Assembly (NCBI GenBank): GCA_051453625.1 | Contig: JBOZIK010000001.1 | Coordinates: forward strand, 215,508,788 to 215,572,787 | Source of the DNA: Welwitschia mirabilis | Taxonomy: Eukaryota; Gnetophyta; Gnetopsida; Welwitschiales | Length of the DNA: 64,000 nucleotides | Direction: 5' to 3' | Shown: one piece after another, positions 36,450-48,969 of the stretch | Layout: each line of letters opens with the position of its first letter | Position numbering within the stretch: position 1 is the first letter of the stretch | Notes under the pieces: model-generated | Told to the model about the DNA's origin: nothing | What the model saw: the letters and a program-made list of their open reading frames with translations, nothing else | Databases searched by the model: none | Translations under genes and position numbers: made by a program

Positions 36450-39400
36450 AAGTGGTTCTCTAAGTGAGATATTTTCTAGCTGGTGAATTTTTGCCTCCAT
36501 CCCAAAGTAAAATATTTTGATCAAATTGGAAATCTCTTTGATAGAGAAGCCATTAAGCCTTTGTGGCTAATTACACCACTTTATAAACTTTAATATTATG
36601 ATTAATAAAGAAAGGAGGATAGGTTGGTCTTGAATTCACCTAGGATTAACAGAAGGAATCAAACATGGAGTTTTATGAATTTGTTAAAGTATTCCTCCAA
36701 GGTAAAGTACTTATATGTGAGAGAAATTTAGTGTTCAAAGGGATTTAAGAGAGTACTAGAAGTATAATGGCTAGAATCTTTTACCAAAATGACACTACCT
36801 ATCCCATTTCTTTGAATGCTTTCTTCTATATCCCTCTTTCAAAGTTAAGAGGAGGTCTCTTACAACCTCTATACCTTCATGATTTGTATTAGTAACTAAA
36901 GCAATAGAATTAATGCAAAGAGATATTTTTATACTATTTACTATGGTGCTTTTCCTATTTTAACTATGCATAAATTAAGGAGAGATGTTGGGATCATGAC
37001 CTTTTAGGATCTTCACAAAGCCTTTTTAAGCTACTTTTTAAAGGAAATACCAATTTGTTATGTACTTGGAGAGGGATAAATGGTATAATGCTTTTTCTTA
37101 TTGAGCTCTACTCATGGTGTTCTAATGCATTGTTGATGTTCTACAGTCAGTCTATTTTTCTATTAAGGCCATCAAAGTTACTTCTTCCTATAAGCTATGT
37201 TTTAGTCCTTGTAGTTCTCCAAAGATCTATGCTACATGAGAAGAAACTAGATTAGAGGAATTTTCAATGATGACATAATGGATAAGAAGGAGTGAGAAAG
37301 CTAAGTTAAATTAGAACATAGATTTGAAAAGGTGAATTACTTTATATGCCTCCATAGAGTCTATCAAGTGAAATTTTTTGTCATATTTTTTGTAATTGTT
37401 TTTCCCATTAAAAGAAAAAAAAATCATGAAGAGCATGTGACCAATGTGGATGTTGGCATAAAACCTTTAGATGTATAGATTGGTAATGGATGAATAAATG
37501 ATTAATAACTTCATGTTCATCTTTACATATGGTATAGTCTTAATCCATACTTAGGTAATTTATTAAAACCTTATCTTTGTAGGAAATTTCTTCCTTAAAA
37601 TAAATCGAAGGAAAAAATTTTATTTTTCAAGTATAGTCAAAGACCAAATGTTCTTCCATTTTAGATCTTGCTCAAATTGATGGTGATAAATTCTAAAGTA
37701 GAGATGTTATCATTATGTATTAGAAGGTCTTTTTCATAGATAAGAGTTTACAAAATAATTAGGTAAAATTCTTCTATCTCTTTCCAAATGGCTTTCTAAG
37801 TTCAAGACCTTAATTTATAATTATGACCATGCTTCGCTTTGGAAAACTAAACCCACTGTATGTAATATATGCATGCCATTTTTAACATTATTTGATTAAT
37901 AGCTTTGACTTTCTTAAAATCTAACCCCTTGAAATATTTGGATTTTTCATTATATCATAGTTGAAAAGATGAATTTATTTGTATGACTTCCCTCTTAACC
38001 AAATGAAGTTTGTAATAATATTATCAATGTTTTTTATAGCTCTATTTATACTAGGCATATAAGAAGTAGAGTGGATACTTATGGACGATAGACACAATTT
38101 TGCAAGGATAATTTTTCTTACACTACTTAATAATCTATTTTATCATTTATGTATTTTAATTAATTCTCTAAGAAATATGCTTCCATAATTTAGATTAATA
38201 TTGGTTGCATTAAAAAGAGTTTTCTAGATACTTATTTGAGATTTTCCATTTAGCACATTGAATTATGCACAAAATTCTATGTTTTCTAATGAGAGGAGAG
38301 TAAACCAAAAAGGTTTTGGATTTTCCCAATTAATTTCTAAAGTAGTGAAAAGTTGTAAAGAGGAAAAATAAATTACATGTCTTTTTTGAAGTTACAACAT
38401 TCAAATCTAGACAAAGTAATGTATCATCTACAAACTCAAGAATTAAATCATGAGGAGCGCTAAGATAGATTTAATTTAAAGAAAAATCATCAAATAAGCT
38501 AAAGAATTGATGATTATAACAAATAAAAGAGAAGACAAAGGGTTTTAAGGATAGTTGAAGATTGGATATAACTATATCCTTATCCATTTATAATACTAAA
38601 AATAGGGACAATGTGAGGAACAAATCTAAAATACCTCAAGGATCTTTACAAAAGGCCCTATTGTTAAAGAAGATTAAGAAGAAATTTTTAATGAATTAAA
38701 TCAAATCGTATTATATTGTCTAGCTTAAGAAACATTATATATTCATTTTATCTTTTCTAACATGATTACATTTGTAATAAGTATTTTATCATTAAGTAGT
38801 TATTTAATCAATCTAGATTGGAAAGGAGAAATAATATTAGAAAGAATGTAAGATATCCTTATTTCCCACAACTTAGAGATAATGTTGTACAGCATATTAC
38901 ATAGATTAATGGGCCTATATTCTTTAAACTAATCTGCATCCTTTTTCTTTAAAAAAAGATAAAAAATAATCCTTCATTATCTTTAAAAATTTACCTTTAT
39001 TAAATACTTCATTTACTAAGGTAAGAAATTCTAGTTTGATGATATGCTAGTAGAGCTTACAAAATTCAACTAGGAAGCCATGTGGAGTTATAGCTTTATT
39101 TTTGGTCATCTATTTTATTACTATCCAAACTTATTCTTCTAGAAAAGGATCTTTCAAGAGATATTTATAAGTAGGAGAGGGTTGTATACCTAGTAGGATC
39201 CCCTTAGTCTACATGTTTATCAAAATAAAGTTTTATAAAACTATTCAAACTAAGATTTATAGAGTTGGTTTTGCTCATGGTGCATCACTAATGTGCTAGA
39301 ATTCTAGTTCTTGACATGGATTTCATTCATGATCTTATGATCATTAGCTCTCTCAAAAACTCATTGTGTATTATTATCATCGCCTTCCCAAAGCCATTTA

Positions 39401-41750
39401 TTACAAAATATTTATTGCTAATAATTTTCTTCTTAAAGTCTCAAATTATGTAGATCCTTAAAAATATATTTTTCTTTCATTGTAAATATTCCTATGCTTT
39501 CATTTTTCTTATGCATTTCTACTAGTTGATTCTCCAGATGTTTCTTGTTTAATCTAAGTTTGTTTTACAAATCTTTTCTCTAGTGTGTAAGAGTATGTCT
39601 TAGCATAAATAATTTATTGTAAAATATAAATAAAGAGGTTCTAATAATTCTAGTGTTTCAAACCTTTTGAATATTTTTTTGGTAAGATAATATTCTATCC
39701 AAGTGAAATCAAAGAAATAAATTTAACTTTAATTCTATATAATAAGTTCCTTAAAAAGGATTAGACAATCATTGGAGTGAGATCTTAGAAGATCCTTCAA
39801 TTTGTAATTTTCCTTTATTTGTTTTGTAGTAATACATCTATATATTCTAAAAAAGATAGTTTTATCCCCTACTCTAAAATCACTCTAGGTATATTTTGCT
39901 TCATAAAGAAGAAGACTAATCATATTATCCCTTTTCATGTAACTGCAGAATTTAGGAATCACATACCCATACAAGATTTTTCCTCTTCTTTTTCCATAAA
40001 GGCTAGTAATTTGGTTTAAGTCACTCATGATATAATGATAAATCAAATTTAATATTTTCTAAATAATCTAAATTTTATTGGCAATTCTAGAAATCAAAGA
40101 AATTGGTAATATAAATAGCATAAGCACTTAAAAAGTAATGTATTAGTCATACTTATGAATGATGTTGTTTTATATTATATCTTAAGGATAAAGATATCTC
40201 TTTCAAAATCTCATGAAGAGATAACATCTTCCCCCTCTAAATTGCCAAAAAGGTTTTAAAATAAAATGATTAAACTTCATCTCACTTAATTTGATTCTTT
40301 AAAGAACACACATCAAGGCTCTATTATCCATGGATAAAACACAAACAAGAAAGTTTATGGGTATTCCTTAGCCCTTGTAGTTCTAGGAGATGACCATTTT
40401 GATGAGGAATGATGAATAGTGTGTTGGCTTCCATTTTTAACTTCCTTCATTATCATATTTTTCATTCTCTTCACATTATTTTTGTAATTTCTTGTGATAT
40501 GGTTTACTCCATTATCATCATGATTAGGTTTTTTAAGCATATCATTGACATGCTCACATTGGTAGTCCCCTCTAGTTCCCTTTTCTTTTCTTGAGGTGTA
40601 GTGAGATTTATAATTAGGGTTTCAAGAGTGTTCTTGAGTAGTGATGATATGGATCCATTATTGCTTTTTTGTTGACTCTACTCATGTACTCTAAGAGCTT
40701 CTTTATTTCTTTCTTTGATTGGAAATGTAGGCTACTCTTGCATCATAGTTTTATTAGCATTTTTTAATCCACTAGATCTTGTATCCTATGCATTTACAAA
40801 AGTAAAGAGTTTTTGCTATGTTTTTTTTTTTAAATTTGAAACACATTAGGAACTGATTGTTCCTTATTTTTACCCTTTATTTTACCTTATTCTTATTCTT
40901 TCAATTACTTTCCATTGTTTTAGTTAGATTGACAAGCTTTTCTCATGTGGCCTTATCATCCACATTTGACACAAAGGATTAGGATACTTTTAAATTCCAT
41001 TTTAAAGGTTTTTTATACTTCATGATGTCTAAACATATGACTCAAATGTTTGAACGTTTCTAGGGCTTATCATAAAACAAACATGGACTACAAGAATTAT
41101 ATTGATTTAGATGTATCACTCTTTTAAAGCTTTTCACTACCTAATAAATAAAGAAATGCATGACAATCTTTGAATATTGGTTAACAATCCTTAACCAATA
41201 AGAGACTCTAGGGAAAACATCTTTTTTCCCCATGATGAAGGGCTTCCAATCTATTAAGATAATACCTTGACTTCTAAAAGAAAAATATGGATCATTTATT
41301 ATAACATTCCAATTATCAACTAGGAATGAAAAAATAAAATGAATCAAACCATCTCAAAGAGGTATTATCTAATAGGGATCATGGATTTTATAAGTTTGAT
41401 AATACTAGATCCAGATCTTGTTAATAAAAGATCATTTCCTTATTGAAAGGAACTTGCAAATTAGATTATGCTCATACTCCTTCATAATCCATTCCTTATA
41501 GAGTTTTATAAGAGTGATAAAAATCTCTTTGACAACATGCTTAACCTATGAATCTAGCATCATCTTATTTCCTTCACCTAAATCCTCATTACTAACATTA
41601 GACTACTTAAAGAAGACAATAATTGCAAAAAAAGACCTAGTGCATTACTAATACCACCTTGCTAAAATTGTTGCTAACCTCATCAAACATCATCCTCTGC
41701 AAATTATAACTTAGCTCTCAACTTCTCTATTCTCCTCCTAATCTATAAAT
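36450..41750 (-). mobile_element. Decayed L1-type LINE, nearly full length
   Basis: Minus-strand order fits plant L1. ORF1 has a DUF4283-like block (41347-41141) reading NDPYFSFRSQGIILIDWKPF then VSYWLRIV. Its CCHC knuckle at 40932-40973 reads CVKCG, two stops, GHMRKAC, with all metal ligands intact. ORF2 RT runs about 39350-38000: a linker with CRLRGSYQVYNPLLL, a HGFLVEFCKLY block, then ING, a stop and GYSYIQSSTILKTL where the GLRQGDPLSP motif sits, and the catalytic LILEFVDDTLLCLD with FVDD at 38423-38434. A zf-RVT-like block lies at about 37560-37430 (ICKDEHEVINHLFIHYQSIH). The endonuclease (about 40600-39500) is poorly readable. Both termini are approximate; no poly-A tail or target-site duplication was found. 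Confidence 0.85.
41141..41347 (-). pseudogene. LINE ORF1 DUF4283-like fragment
   Basis: A 68-codon open segment of the LINE. The series PYFSFRSQGIILIDWKPF matches the conserved GPYFFG-QGLFLRDWKP-like core of plant L1 ORF1 proteins, followed by a WLRI block equivalent to V-VWIRL. It is upstream of the CCHC knuckle as expected. It is part of a dead element and not a host gene. Confidence 0.7.
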
Positions 41751-41759
41751 ATTTAATTG

Positions 41760-44150
41760 TGGATAATGCTACATGCTTAATTCATACAACTTTTGTATAA
41801 AGGGAAAATTTCCTAATTTTGAATAAAAAAGTTATTATTTAGTATTTTATTATGATTTTAGTCTTTCTTTTTAATCTTATTATTCTTCGTAAAAATATAA
41901 TTTACAATTCCTTATTTTTCCATTAAATTAGAAGTACTTTTCTTTTTTTCTTTTCTTTTTCTTTTTTTCTTGCAAGTGAATGCTTAATTTTCCATAACTA
42001 CTTGTAATATTTCATAACATCTAGTCATATTTTCTCAAATGTCCAATTAATTTCTTAATATTTGCACTTAAAAAAAAGCCTTTAGATATTGTTTATGCAT
42101 GTTATATATTTTGCCTTTATTAAGTTAAGCATTACATTTTTAAATTTTAAATCATTAAGATTTTTTTGTAGATTATAATATAATTCTTTTATGAGTTTAA
42201 AAATGGAAAAAATCATTCCTTTTTTTTCTTTACAGTTGTTTCTCTTTCTTCTTTTAATTGCATGCTAAACAATGTCTTTTAAGCAAGTTCTTGTCAAATA
42301 AATTGTACACAACTTTATGCTTATTTAACTTATTATATATACTAATGAATGTTATTAAATGATTATTCAATATTTCACATGTAAATGATTATTTTTTTAA
42401 TTATGCATTAAGTGTAAAGTATGAGTTAACTTTTTTAGTACTATGATCCTTTTAGAGATTGTTTAAGCATATATCATTGCATCAAATAATTTTATTAATG
42501 AATATCCATTATTTTAATGTTCTATATAATGATAAATCTTTACATTACGTTATCACTTGAAACATGCCTAATAATCATATTATTTTATACATTAAAATTG
42601 AAAATGTCACAACTTTAACATCATAATTCACATTTCTCTTATTACATGAGTGAATTTTAAAAGGATTTTTATCAATTTAATTAATGTATTTAAGCATGAT
42701 AAATGATTATAAATTGGCATTTAAACACTTATTTTCATTTTGAAAATTTCTTAAAAATGTGATTCTCTTTCTTTCCATTGATGATGTGCTTAATGTGATT
42801 AAACAAAGTACTGTAAATATGTTTTACATTATACATAAAAATATTTTATTATTTATTATTTACTTTTTCATCTTACAATATATTTTCACATAGTTATATT
42901 AGAAGTTTTTTTATTATATTAAAGTGATAATGTTGATAAAACAACTTCAATTTATAACGCGTACTTAGTTTCATTAGATTGATGCTCCTGCACTTACAAC
43001 TACTTGTAATTATTAAGGATGTTTATATCAAATAACTTTAATAATGATATGTATAGTACATTATTTTTTGTGTGTTATCATCTGTCTCCTCATCTTAAAA
43101 ATCTATTAAAAAAGATTAATGAACAATTTGTCATATTATTCTAACTTGAATACTTATCAAATGTATTTTTTAATGAAAATATGAGTCTAATTAAAAGTAT
43201 TTTTAAATCAAATTATTAGAACTTCTAGAAATGATATTTGTTTAATTACTGTGGAAATTAGTTTAATGTACATTAAATTTGGATCTAATAAAGAAATATT
43301 TATTCAAAATAAATGCCTTTTAAATATTAATTTATCAAAGCACAATAATGATAAAATGAAACACCTTCACAATTATGTGCTAAACTAACATTAGTTTAAT
43401 AAGCAATGGAGTTTTTAACTTCTTAAGTATTTGTTTCAATAATGTTTTACCTATCAGATTTATTTTTTAATAATACTATTTTTTTCGTAAAAACAATATT
43501 AGAACCTTTATAAAAGATGTAATGCTTTTATTAAATAATAACCCTTGTGGAATTAGGAAGATGTTGTATTATGGGAACTTCTTACTTAAAATCATCTATC
43601 AAAGTATTCCTTTGAAAAGTTACTACACATTTTTATTTTTTAGTTTGTTATCTTTTTTAAAATGCATAAATAACTACTTGCATGCAAGGTCTTAGTGACT
43701 ACATTACTTAATGCACATTATAGTTGAAACTACACTAATTACATCTTAGGTGATTACATGTAATAGTAATGTATGTTATGAATAATTTGGAAATTGAAAA
43801 TATAAATTAGTTTAAATAGTTTTAGAACTCTTCCTAGAATTTTTCAAAAGTTTTTTTAACCATTTTAAGAAGACTTTCTAGCTTTTTCAGAAGTCTTATA
43901 AATTTTAAGAAGTTTCAAGTTAACTAGAATAATAGTTTGAAGAACTAACCAACCTGAATAGCAGTCTGAGTACTATTTTGAATAATGTTTTGAGTAATAG
44001 TCTAAATAATAATTTAAATTAGAGTAATACTTTATATTTTTGAATAATGAAGCTTAACATGTACAAAAATTAAATAAGCAAATTTCAAAACCTCATTCCA
44101 TGTTCTCAAAGAGTCCAAATTTGTTTTAAAAAGTCAAGAATCATGTACCT
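41760..44150. other. AT-rich intergenic stretch, nothing recognised
   Basis: No readable coding domain on either strand and no RNA gene. The 3' part may include an LTR belonging to the gag remnant that follows, but its outer edge was not found. Confidence 0.45.
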
Positions 44151-44209
44151 CATTTTTTGGATATCCCTTAAAAATATGCCAAAAATAAGTGAAAATGTTT
44201 ATATAATTA

Positions 44210-44222
44210 TCTATAAAAGGGA
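44210..44222 (+). promoter_or_regulatory. Candidate LTR promoter (TATA element)
   Basis: tctataaaaggga is a strong plant TATA context followed by a leader-like stretch. It lies ~1.4 kb before a plus-strand gypsy gag remnant. It would fit the U3/R boundary of that element's 5' LTR, but no LTR edges or primer-binding site were identified. Confidence 0.3.
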
Positions 44223-45659
44223 ACAATAAACTCCATTAGGGAGAAATTCATTCATCCTTTTTCTTTCATTTTCTAACCTCCATCATCTTATTATGTCCCT
44301 TAGTCAAAAAGGAACTAGTTATTTATAAAACTATAACTATTCATTAGGAGCTATAACAATTATTCAAAAAGATATAATCATTTATCAAAAGCTAAATCTC
44401 ATTTGTTAAAATATTGAAATGTTGTTCATCGTACCTAGCCTTAAGTTTCAAATCTTCTTTTTCAGTCTAAACCATCTCCACCTTATCAACCTTTATTTTA
44501 GAAATTTTATAAGCCCCTAATCTATTTGTAGCTTTATTTCAAATCTATAATTTATTTTTAGATCTATTTTTTGAATTATTTAGAATAAAAATTCTACCCA
44601 TCTAGTCTAAATTAATTTTTGTTTTACCATCTATATTTCTAAAAATATTTAAATAATTCATTGAATATTTTCATTAATATCTAAATAATGATTTTTAAAA
44701 CATTTTCATTATTAACATCTTATTTCATTAGTTTGAATAATGAAAATGGTTATTTTGATAACTTTACCTTTATTAAAACAAAATCTAATTTATCTAAATT
44801 ATTTTTTTGAACTTAGCATCAAAACTTTCAAAATAGAAACCTTTAACCAAAATCATCTTAAATATCAATAAATTTTTTCATTTTCTTCTTGTTTAAGTAA
44901 AAAATAAATATATCTACTTAAACTCCTTAAGTCTTTTTTTAAATCCATTAATTGTAATAGTCACTAAACCATGCAACAATAGTTTTTAACATGCCCAGTG
45001 GGACCTATTAATTCTTTATCATAAAAAATTCAAAATGCCTATGGTAATAAGGAATAGAACATCTTTATTAGAAAAGGAAGGATATTTAGTTATCATATTA
45101 AAGGGAAAAGGTAAGTAATAGAAGGAGAGATTTGAGGGTCATTGAATATAAAGAATTTTCATCATAGAATCTATATCATTCATGTTTAAGAACATGTAAA
45201 TCATTTAGGGATAAATTAGGCCTACAAACTGATAAAGATTTATCTTTTGAGTATCAATAACATGTAGAAATGAACGAATTCCTAAGTAACAACCAACATT
45301 TGCCACATAAAATTATTTTTTAGAAATTATGAATGAATTAAAAAGTTCAAAAGTATTTCCCAAAGAGAACAAGGTTCATCTAAGCTATGTAATTATAGTA
45401 ATCAAGTTGGTCGACATAAAAAGGAAGACTAGTCTAAGCCCTTATCTAGAAAAGAATTAGAATAAATTAAGAGAAGGATTTTTTTCTAAAGAGTCACAAA
45501 GGGATTAAAACCATATTCAAATTTAATTAAATGAATAATTCATTTTCCTAAATTTGAAACCTTCACAATTTAAAAGTCCATATATTCATTAAGAAAATTG
45601 ATCAAACAATTAAGAACTAAAATTACATATGACTTAATTGACTTACATATTCACCCACT

Positions 45660-46170
45660 AGTCTCTTGAAAGAAACTTTAAGATCCCTAAATTTGAAAAA
45701 TTAAATGGAGTTGAAGATCCTATCATGAACATATGAAACTTTAAACATTAATTTTTTCTTAGATTAAATTGATTTAAAATATCTCTGCATCTATTTTCTA
45801 GATATATAAATAGGCTAGTGCTTGAATGGTATCTTTGCTTGTCAATACATTTGGTTACAACATTAAATGAAATTTTTATGTTAATTTCAACTTAGTATTT
45901 TATGAACTCTATCTAATACTTTTTGCTAGAAATATTAAGCAATGTTAAACAAAAATAGTATGGGTAAATTTCTAAATTTACTAGCAAACGAAAAAAATCT
46001 AGCTCTTCAATTGGAATTTAACATTCCTAAGAAAGAAATGACCACTTCATTTTTGAAGTCATGCCTACCTATGTTTCTCAATTATGATGCAAAGATTAGA
46101 AATGTTTTAAAAATCCCCATATCTCACTTACAAAATAGAAATTATAAGAAAGAAAGCAGAGGTTAAAACT
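45660..46170 (+). mobile_element. gag: Decayed Ty3/gypsy gag remnant, plus strand
   Basis: Frames read FKIPKFEKLNGVEDPIMN, then LEWYLCLS after a frameshift, and FLKSCLPMFLNYDAKIRNVL. This is the K-PKF-KFDGTGDP-MHL start, the ALEWY-SL core and the C-terminal part of plant gypsy gag capsid. An earlier CNYSNQVGRHKKED at about 45390 resembles a degenerate zinc knuckle but lies on the wrong side of the capsid for the usual order, so I give it little weight. No pol follows. Confidence 0.65.
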
Positions 46171-46179
46171 AATATTCAA

Positions 46180-47450
46180 AAACTAATCAAACTTAATAAG
46201 AAATGAAAAAAGGCTAACTTTTAAGGTTGTAAAATTATTAAAGCTCTTTAAACATCCTAATAACTACTTCATGTAACACCCTAGATTTTGATGCAATGAT
46301 TTGGTTTGATTTCCTAGCAATATTAGATTTTCTAGCTTTGAATTTCCAATAATCGTTAATCCAATCTACCTAATTGCAATAATACCAAACTATGGTAAGT
46401 TAGGTAATGTTTGATAGGTTTCATGATACTGTTAACTCAAGGATTTAAAATAATGTAAATCAGCATAACGTAACCATGTACATGTTGATGATCAAAATAG
46501 GATTCCTATAAGCTAAGTAACTAGAGATACAATTAGCAGGGCTAAAGATACAAAAGTTATATACAGCAAAGATTTCATAAAACATGCTAATAAACTTTTG
46601 AGAATAAATGTCCTACTAGATAACATACCCTCTATTTATATTGTGAGAAAGTAAAAGCTCTAAAAGATGCAGTTTATGATATAATCAAATTAAGTTTTGG
46701 TTATTTAAGACAATGAAAACATTATATTATTCCACTTAGCATATAGTTAGTTTCATGCAAAAAAAAAAAATATATTTGAATGAATTTTGTAATGTTAGAA
46801 ATGAATTCCAAATTTGATTTTTGTTTGAAAATAAAACATATAATGTTCTTAATATGCATAAGTTAATTCCAAGTCTTAAAGAAGAGGAACACTATAAATA
46901 CACAACACTAAGAGATACGACAAACAAAATTATTCTTACTCTAAGAAAAATATAAGACCTAAAATGTCTACATATAGATAAAGAAAGAATGATATATTTA
47001 ATAATTTTAATAAGATGATCAAAGGTTCTTATGCATCAATATTATCGAAAAGGGTGAAATAACACATAGTGCCTGTAATACATGACACTTAGGCATCCTT
47101 TTAGTTTTTTTTCCATTTTATATTATTTAAAATGTATTTTGCTGTGTTATATAGCAAAGGTAACAAGGTACAGCAAATCTTAGGTGAACAATGGTAATAG
47201 TAACAGCTGCAAAAGTAGAGGCACTAGAAACGAGCAAGTACTAGCCAGGTTTCCATATGTCAATTGCCTCACAGAATGCATGCATTTCAAGTGTCCCTAA
47301 CTTATGAGTAGTTTATATTAAAATAGAATTCTTAAAATGAGCTATTGTACATTTAGTATATTATTGAGGCACTAAATTTAAGCACAGCGCAGTAACAAGT
47401 GATTGTCGATTGGATTTCTACCTCCAATGAAATGCACGTTAGTACCTTAA
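46180..47450. other. AT-rich intergenic stretch before the GC-richer island
   Basis: No gene recognised. A tgtaacaccctagatttt at 46274 resembles a gypsy LTR start and a tataaatac box lies near 46893, but no matching LTR end or second copy was found. Composition rises gradually from about 47150. Confidence 0.35.
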
Positions 47451-47480
47451 AATGAGTGAATACACTTAACTCTAGAAACT

Positions 47481-47708
47481 GTGAATAATGGTAACGGCGC
47501 TTTCAAGAACAACGCGGTGAAGCTGGAGACGATAGCGATGGAAATGATGGAAAGGGAGAGCCTCCTCCGTTGGGGATTTCTTGAGTGGTATCACCGAGGC
47601 CATATCCCCAGAGCCACAGTAACTGTTATTTATGCATCTGTAATAATTGGCACTCGGGGTTTTTGGACGCGAACAGGAATACGCAAGTGTTGGTTTACAG
47701 TATCTTAA
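47481..47708 (+). CDS. Hypothetical 75-codon frame in the GC-richer island
   Basis: ATG-to-stop frame with MNNGNGAFKNNAVKLE at the start and HRGHIPRATVTVIYASVI further on. A competing plus-strand frame over the same bases has acidic and Cys-rich runs (GDDSDGNDGKGEPPPLG, a stop, SNCYLCICNNW), so I cannot say which, if either, is translated. No homology recognised. Confidence 0.2.
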   Translation: MNNGNGAFKNNAVKLETIAMEMMERESLLRWGFLEWYHRGHIPRATVTVIYASVIIGTRGFWTRTGIRKCWFTVS

Positions 47709-47876
47709 TGGAGTAATGAATACTTACAGGCGTCACAACGCGACGGCTTCTTTTAAAAAAAAAAGGGGCTTTCTCTCTTGCAGGTAGCTTTACTCACCCT
47801 TCATCTTCGAAGATCAGCGTGCATCCCCGCTCGGTCGTCTCGACAGCGGGCATGAAGACCTGAAAATGCTTCAAAA

Positions 47877-48119
47877 ATGGATGAAGTTTTGGGTGTTGTA
47901 AAATCTCTGAGGACCAAAAGATCTCAGCGCGCCAGCCTGCTTGCATCCGCCAATAAGTTACAGGGCACTGGAGAAAACATTGTTTCAAACCTATGAACTT
48001 CGATTGCAGAGAACAGAACTGACGTCAGTCACAGAGTGGATGAAGCTACAGAATTGGATGCTCTAGTTCCTGTTTCTAAAGCATCAAGGGGACCTTTAGC
48101 ATTGCAAATTTCACGATAG
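47877..48119 (+). pseudogene. Unidentified coding fragment with one in-frame TGA
   Basis: The frame opens with an ATG and reads MDEVLGVVKSLRTKRSQRAS, then LLASANKLQGTGENIVSNL. A TGA follows at 47994-47996, then 40 more codons with RVDEATELDALVPVSKASRG and LALQISR to a TAG at 48117. The same frame and composition continue across the TGA, which differs from an Arg CGA codon by one C-to-T change at a CpG. The predicted peptide is charged and helical. I do not recognise it. Either a young pseudogene or an exon whose true splice sites avoid the TGA. Confidence 0.4.
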
Positions 48120-48161
48120 AGAATAATACGAAAGATGTAGTAACACCTATGCTTAATCACG

Positions 48162-48302
48162 ATGATATATTTGCCCACCTTGCTGAAGGGATTCATCTTT
48201 CTATTTGCGCTTCTCTGCACTGGGAATGCAAGGGATTACACATCAGGTGCAGCATGCGTTCTAGAACAGGGAATGGAAGCAGCAGTAGCAGGAGACGTTT
48301 AG
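48162..48302 (+). CDS. Hypothetical 46-aa ORF with a signal-peptide-like start
   Basis: Begins MIYLPTLLKGFIFLFALLCT: a short basic-containing start, a hydrophobic core of about 12 residues, then a small-residue GNA that could be a cleavage site. The predicted mature part is short, with one Cys. It is in the same frame as the fragment ending at 48119, so it might instead be a downstream exon of that locus. Expression and translation are unsupported. Confidence 0.2.
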   Translation: MIYLPTLLKGFIFLFALLCTGNARDYTSGAACVLEQGMEAAVAGDV

Positions 48303-48513
48303 ATGGTGTCTATTTCAGGAAGAACTTTTTCTTTTTTGTTGCTCTTTCCATCTCCATTAGAACCCAAAACTTGATATAAACTGAACCAATCATTCATTTG
48401 CAAGGCACCTACATTTCAATCTTCGGAACCAAAGATGGCTGACATCTAAGACAACTAGGAAATGAAGAAATCTCAGACAATGTTCCACAAAGTTGACATA
48501 TATGAAGAAATTC

Positions 48514-48831
48514 TCAACCCAGAATATCTCTAATAGCACAGAATCCATTATCAGGCTGGCCCTGCACAGAAAATAAGCGTTTGAGGATCTTGTGGTGTCT
48601 GTGTAGGGTTTTGCGCTCTCGCAGTCCGTCCTTATAGACCAGCGTTGTCCTTTTTAATTTCTGTGCTGTGTTCGACATGTCTGTTACAAGAAAGCTTAAA
48701 ATCACGTAATGATCTTTAGCATTTTGGTTCAGCAGAGGCCAGCCAAAAACGATTTGGTTTATCCGCCAAGAAGTGATGGCACAAGGAAATTCAATGAAAA
48801 GAGTTTTCCGCCGCTCCGCCATGATATTCAA
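48514..48831 (-). CDS. Hypothetical 105-codon frame, minus strand, in the GC-richer island
   Basis: ATG-to-stop frame on the minus strand with KLKRTTLVYKDGLRERKTL and KILKRLFSVQGQPDNGF, basic overall. It is long for a chance frame in such AT-rich surroundings, but the local composition is not AT-rich, so chance is possible. No family recognised, and a plus-strand frame overlaps its 5' part. Confidence 0.22.
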   Translation of the reverse strand: MNIMAERRKTLFIEFPCAITSWRINQIVFGWPLLNQNAKDHYVILSFLVTDMSNTAQKLKRTTLVYKDGLRERKTLHRHHKILKRLFSVQGQPDNGFCAIRDILG

Positions 48832-48969
48832 CTAGCTTTTCTCCACCGATTTTGGACGTCGGAAGTAACAATAGCAGGGAAGAGATGCTTCCGTGCCTTT
48901 TCCTTGTCTGTTCTATAATAATAATGGGGCACTATCACAGAGGAGGGATGATCTTTCGACTGTCCAAGG

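Larger units (their letters stand above)
47450..48960. other. GC-richer, CpG-retaining island with unidentified coding-like fragments
   Basis: Base composition and CpG frequency are clearly higher than in the flanks (for example gcgacggc, tcggtcgtctcgac, cagcgcgcc) and resemble the RKD exons. Several frames look coding on one or other strand: plus 47481-47708, plus 47877-48119, plus 48162-48302 and minus 48831-48514. None matches a family I recognise. It could be a low-copy gene with several small exons, a pseudogene, or a captured host fragment. It is the only other candidate host-gene locus in the window. Confidence 0.5.

Noticed and set aside
45385-45430. Zinc knuckle-like CNYSNQVGRHKKED before the gag capsid remnant
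   Set aside because: Second and last metal ligands are missing and it lies upstream of the capsid, opposite to normal gag order; it may be chance.
46274-46920. Possible solo LTR starting tgtaacaccctagatttt with a TATA box near 46893
   Set aside because: No matching 3' terminus, second LTR or target-site duplication could be found.
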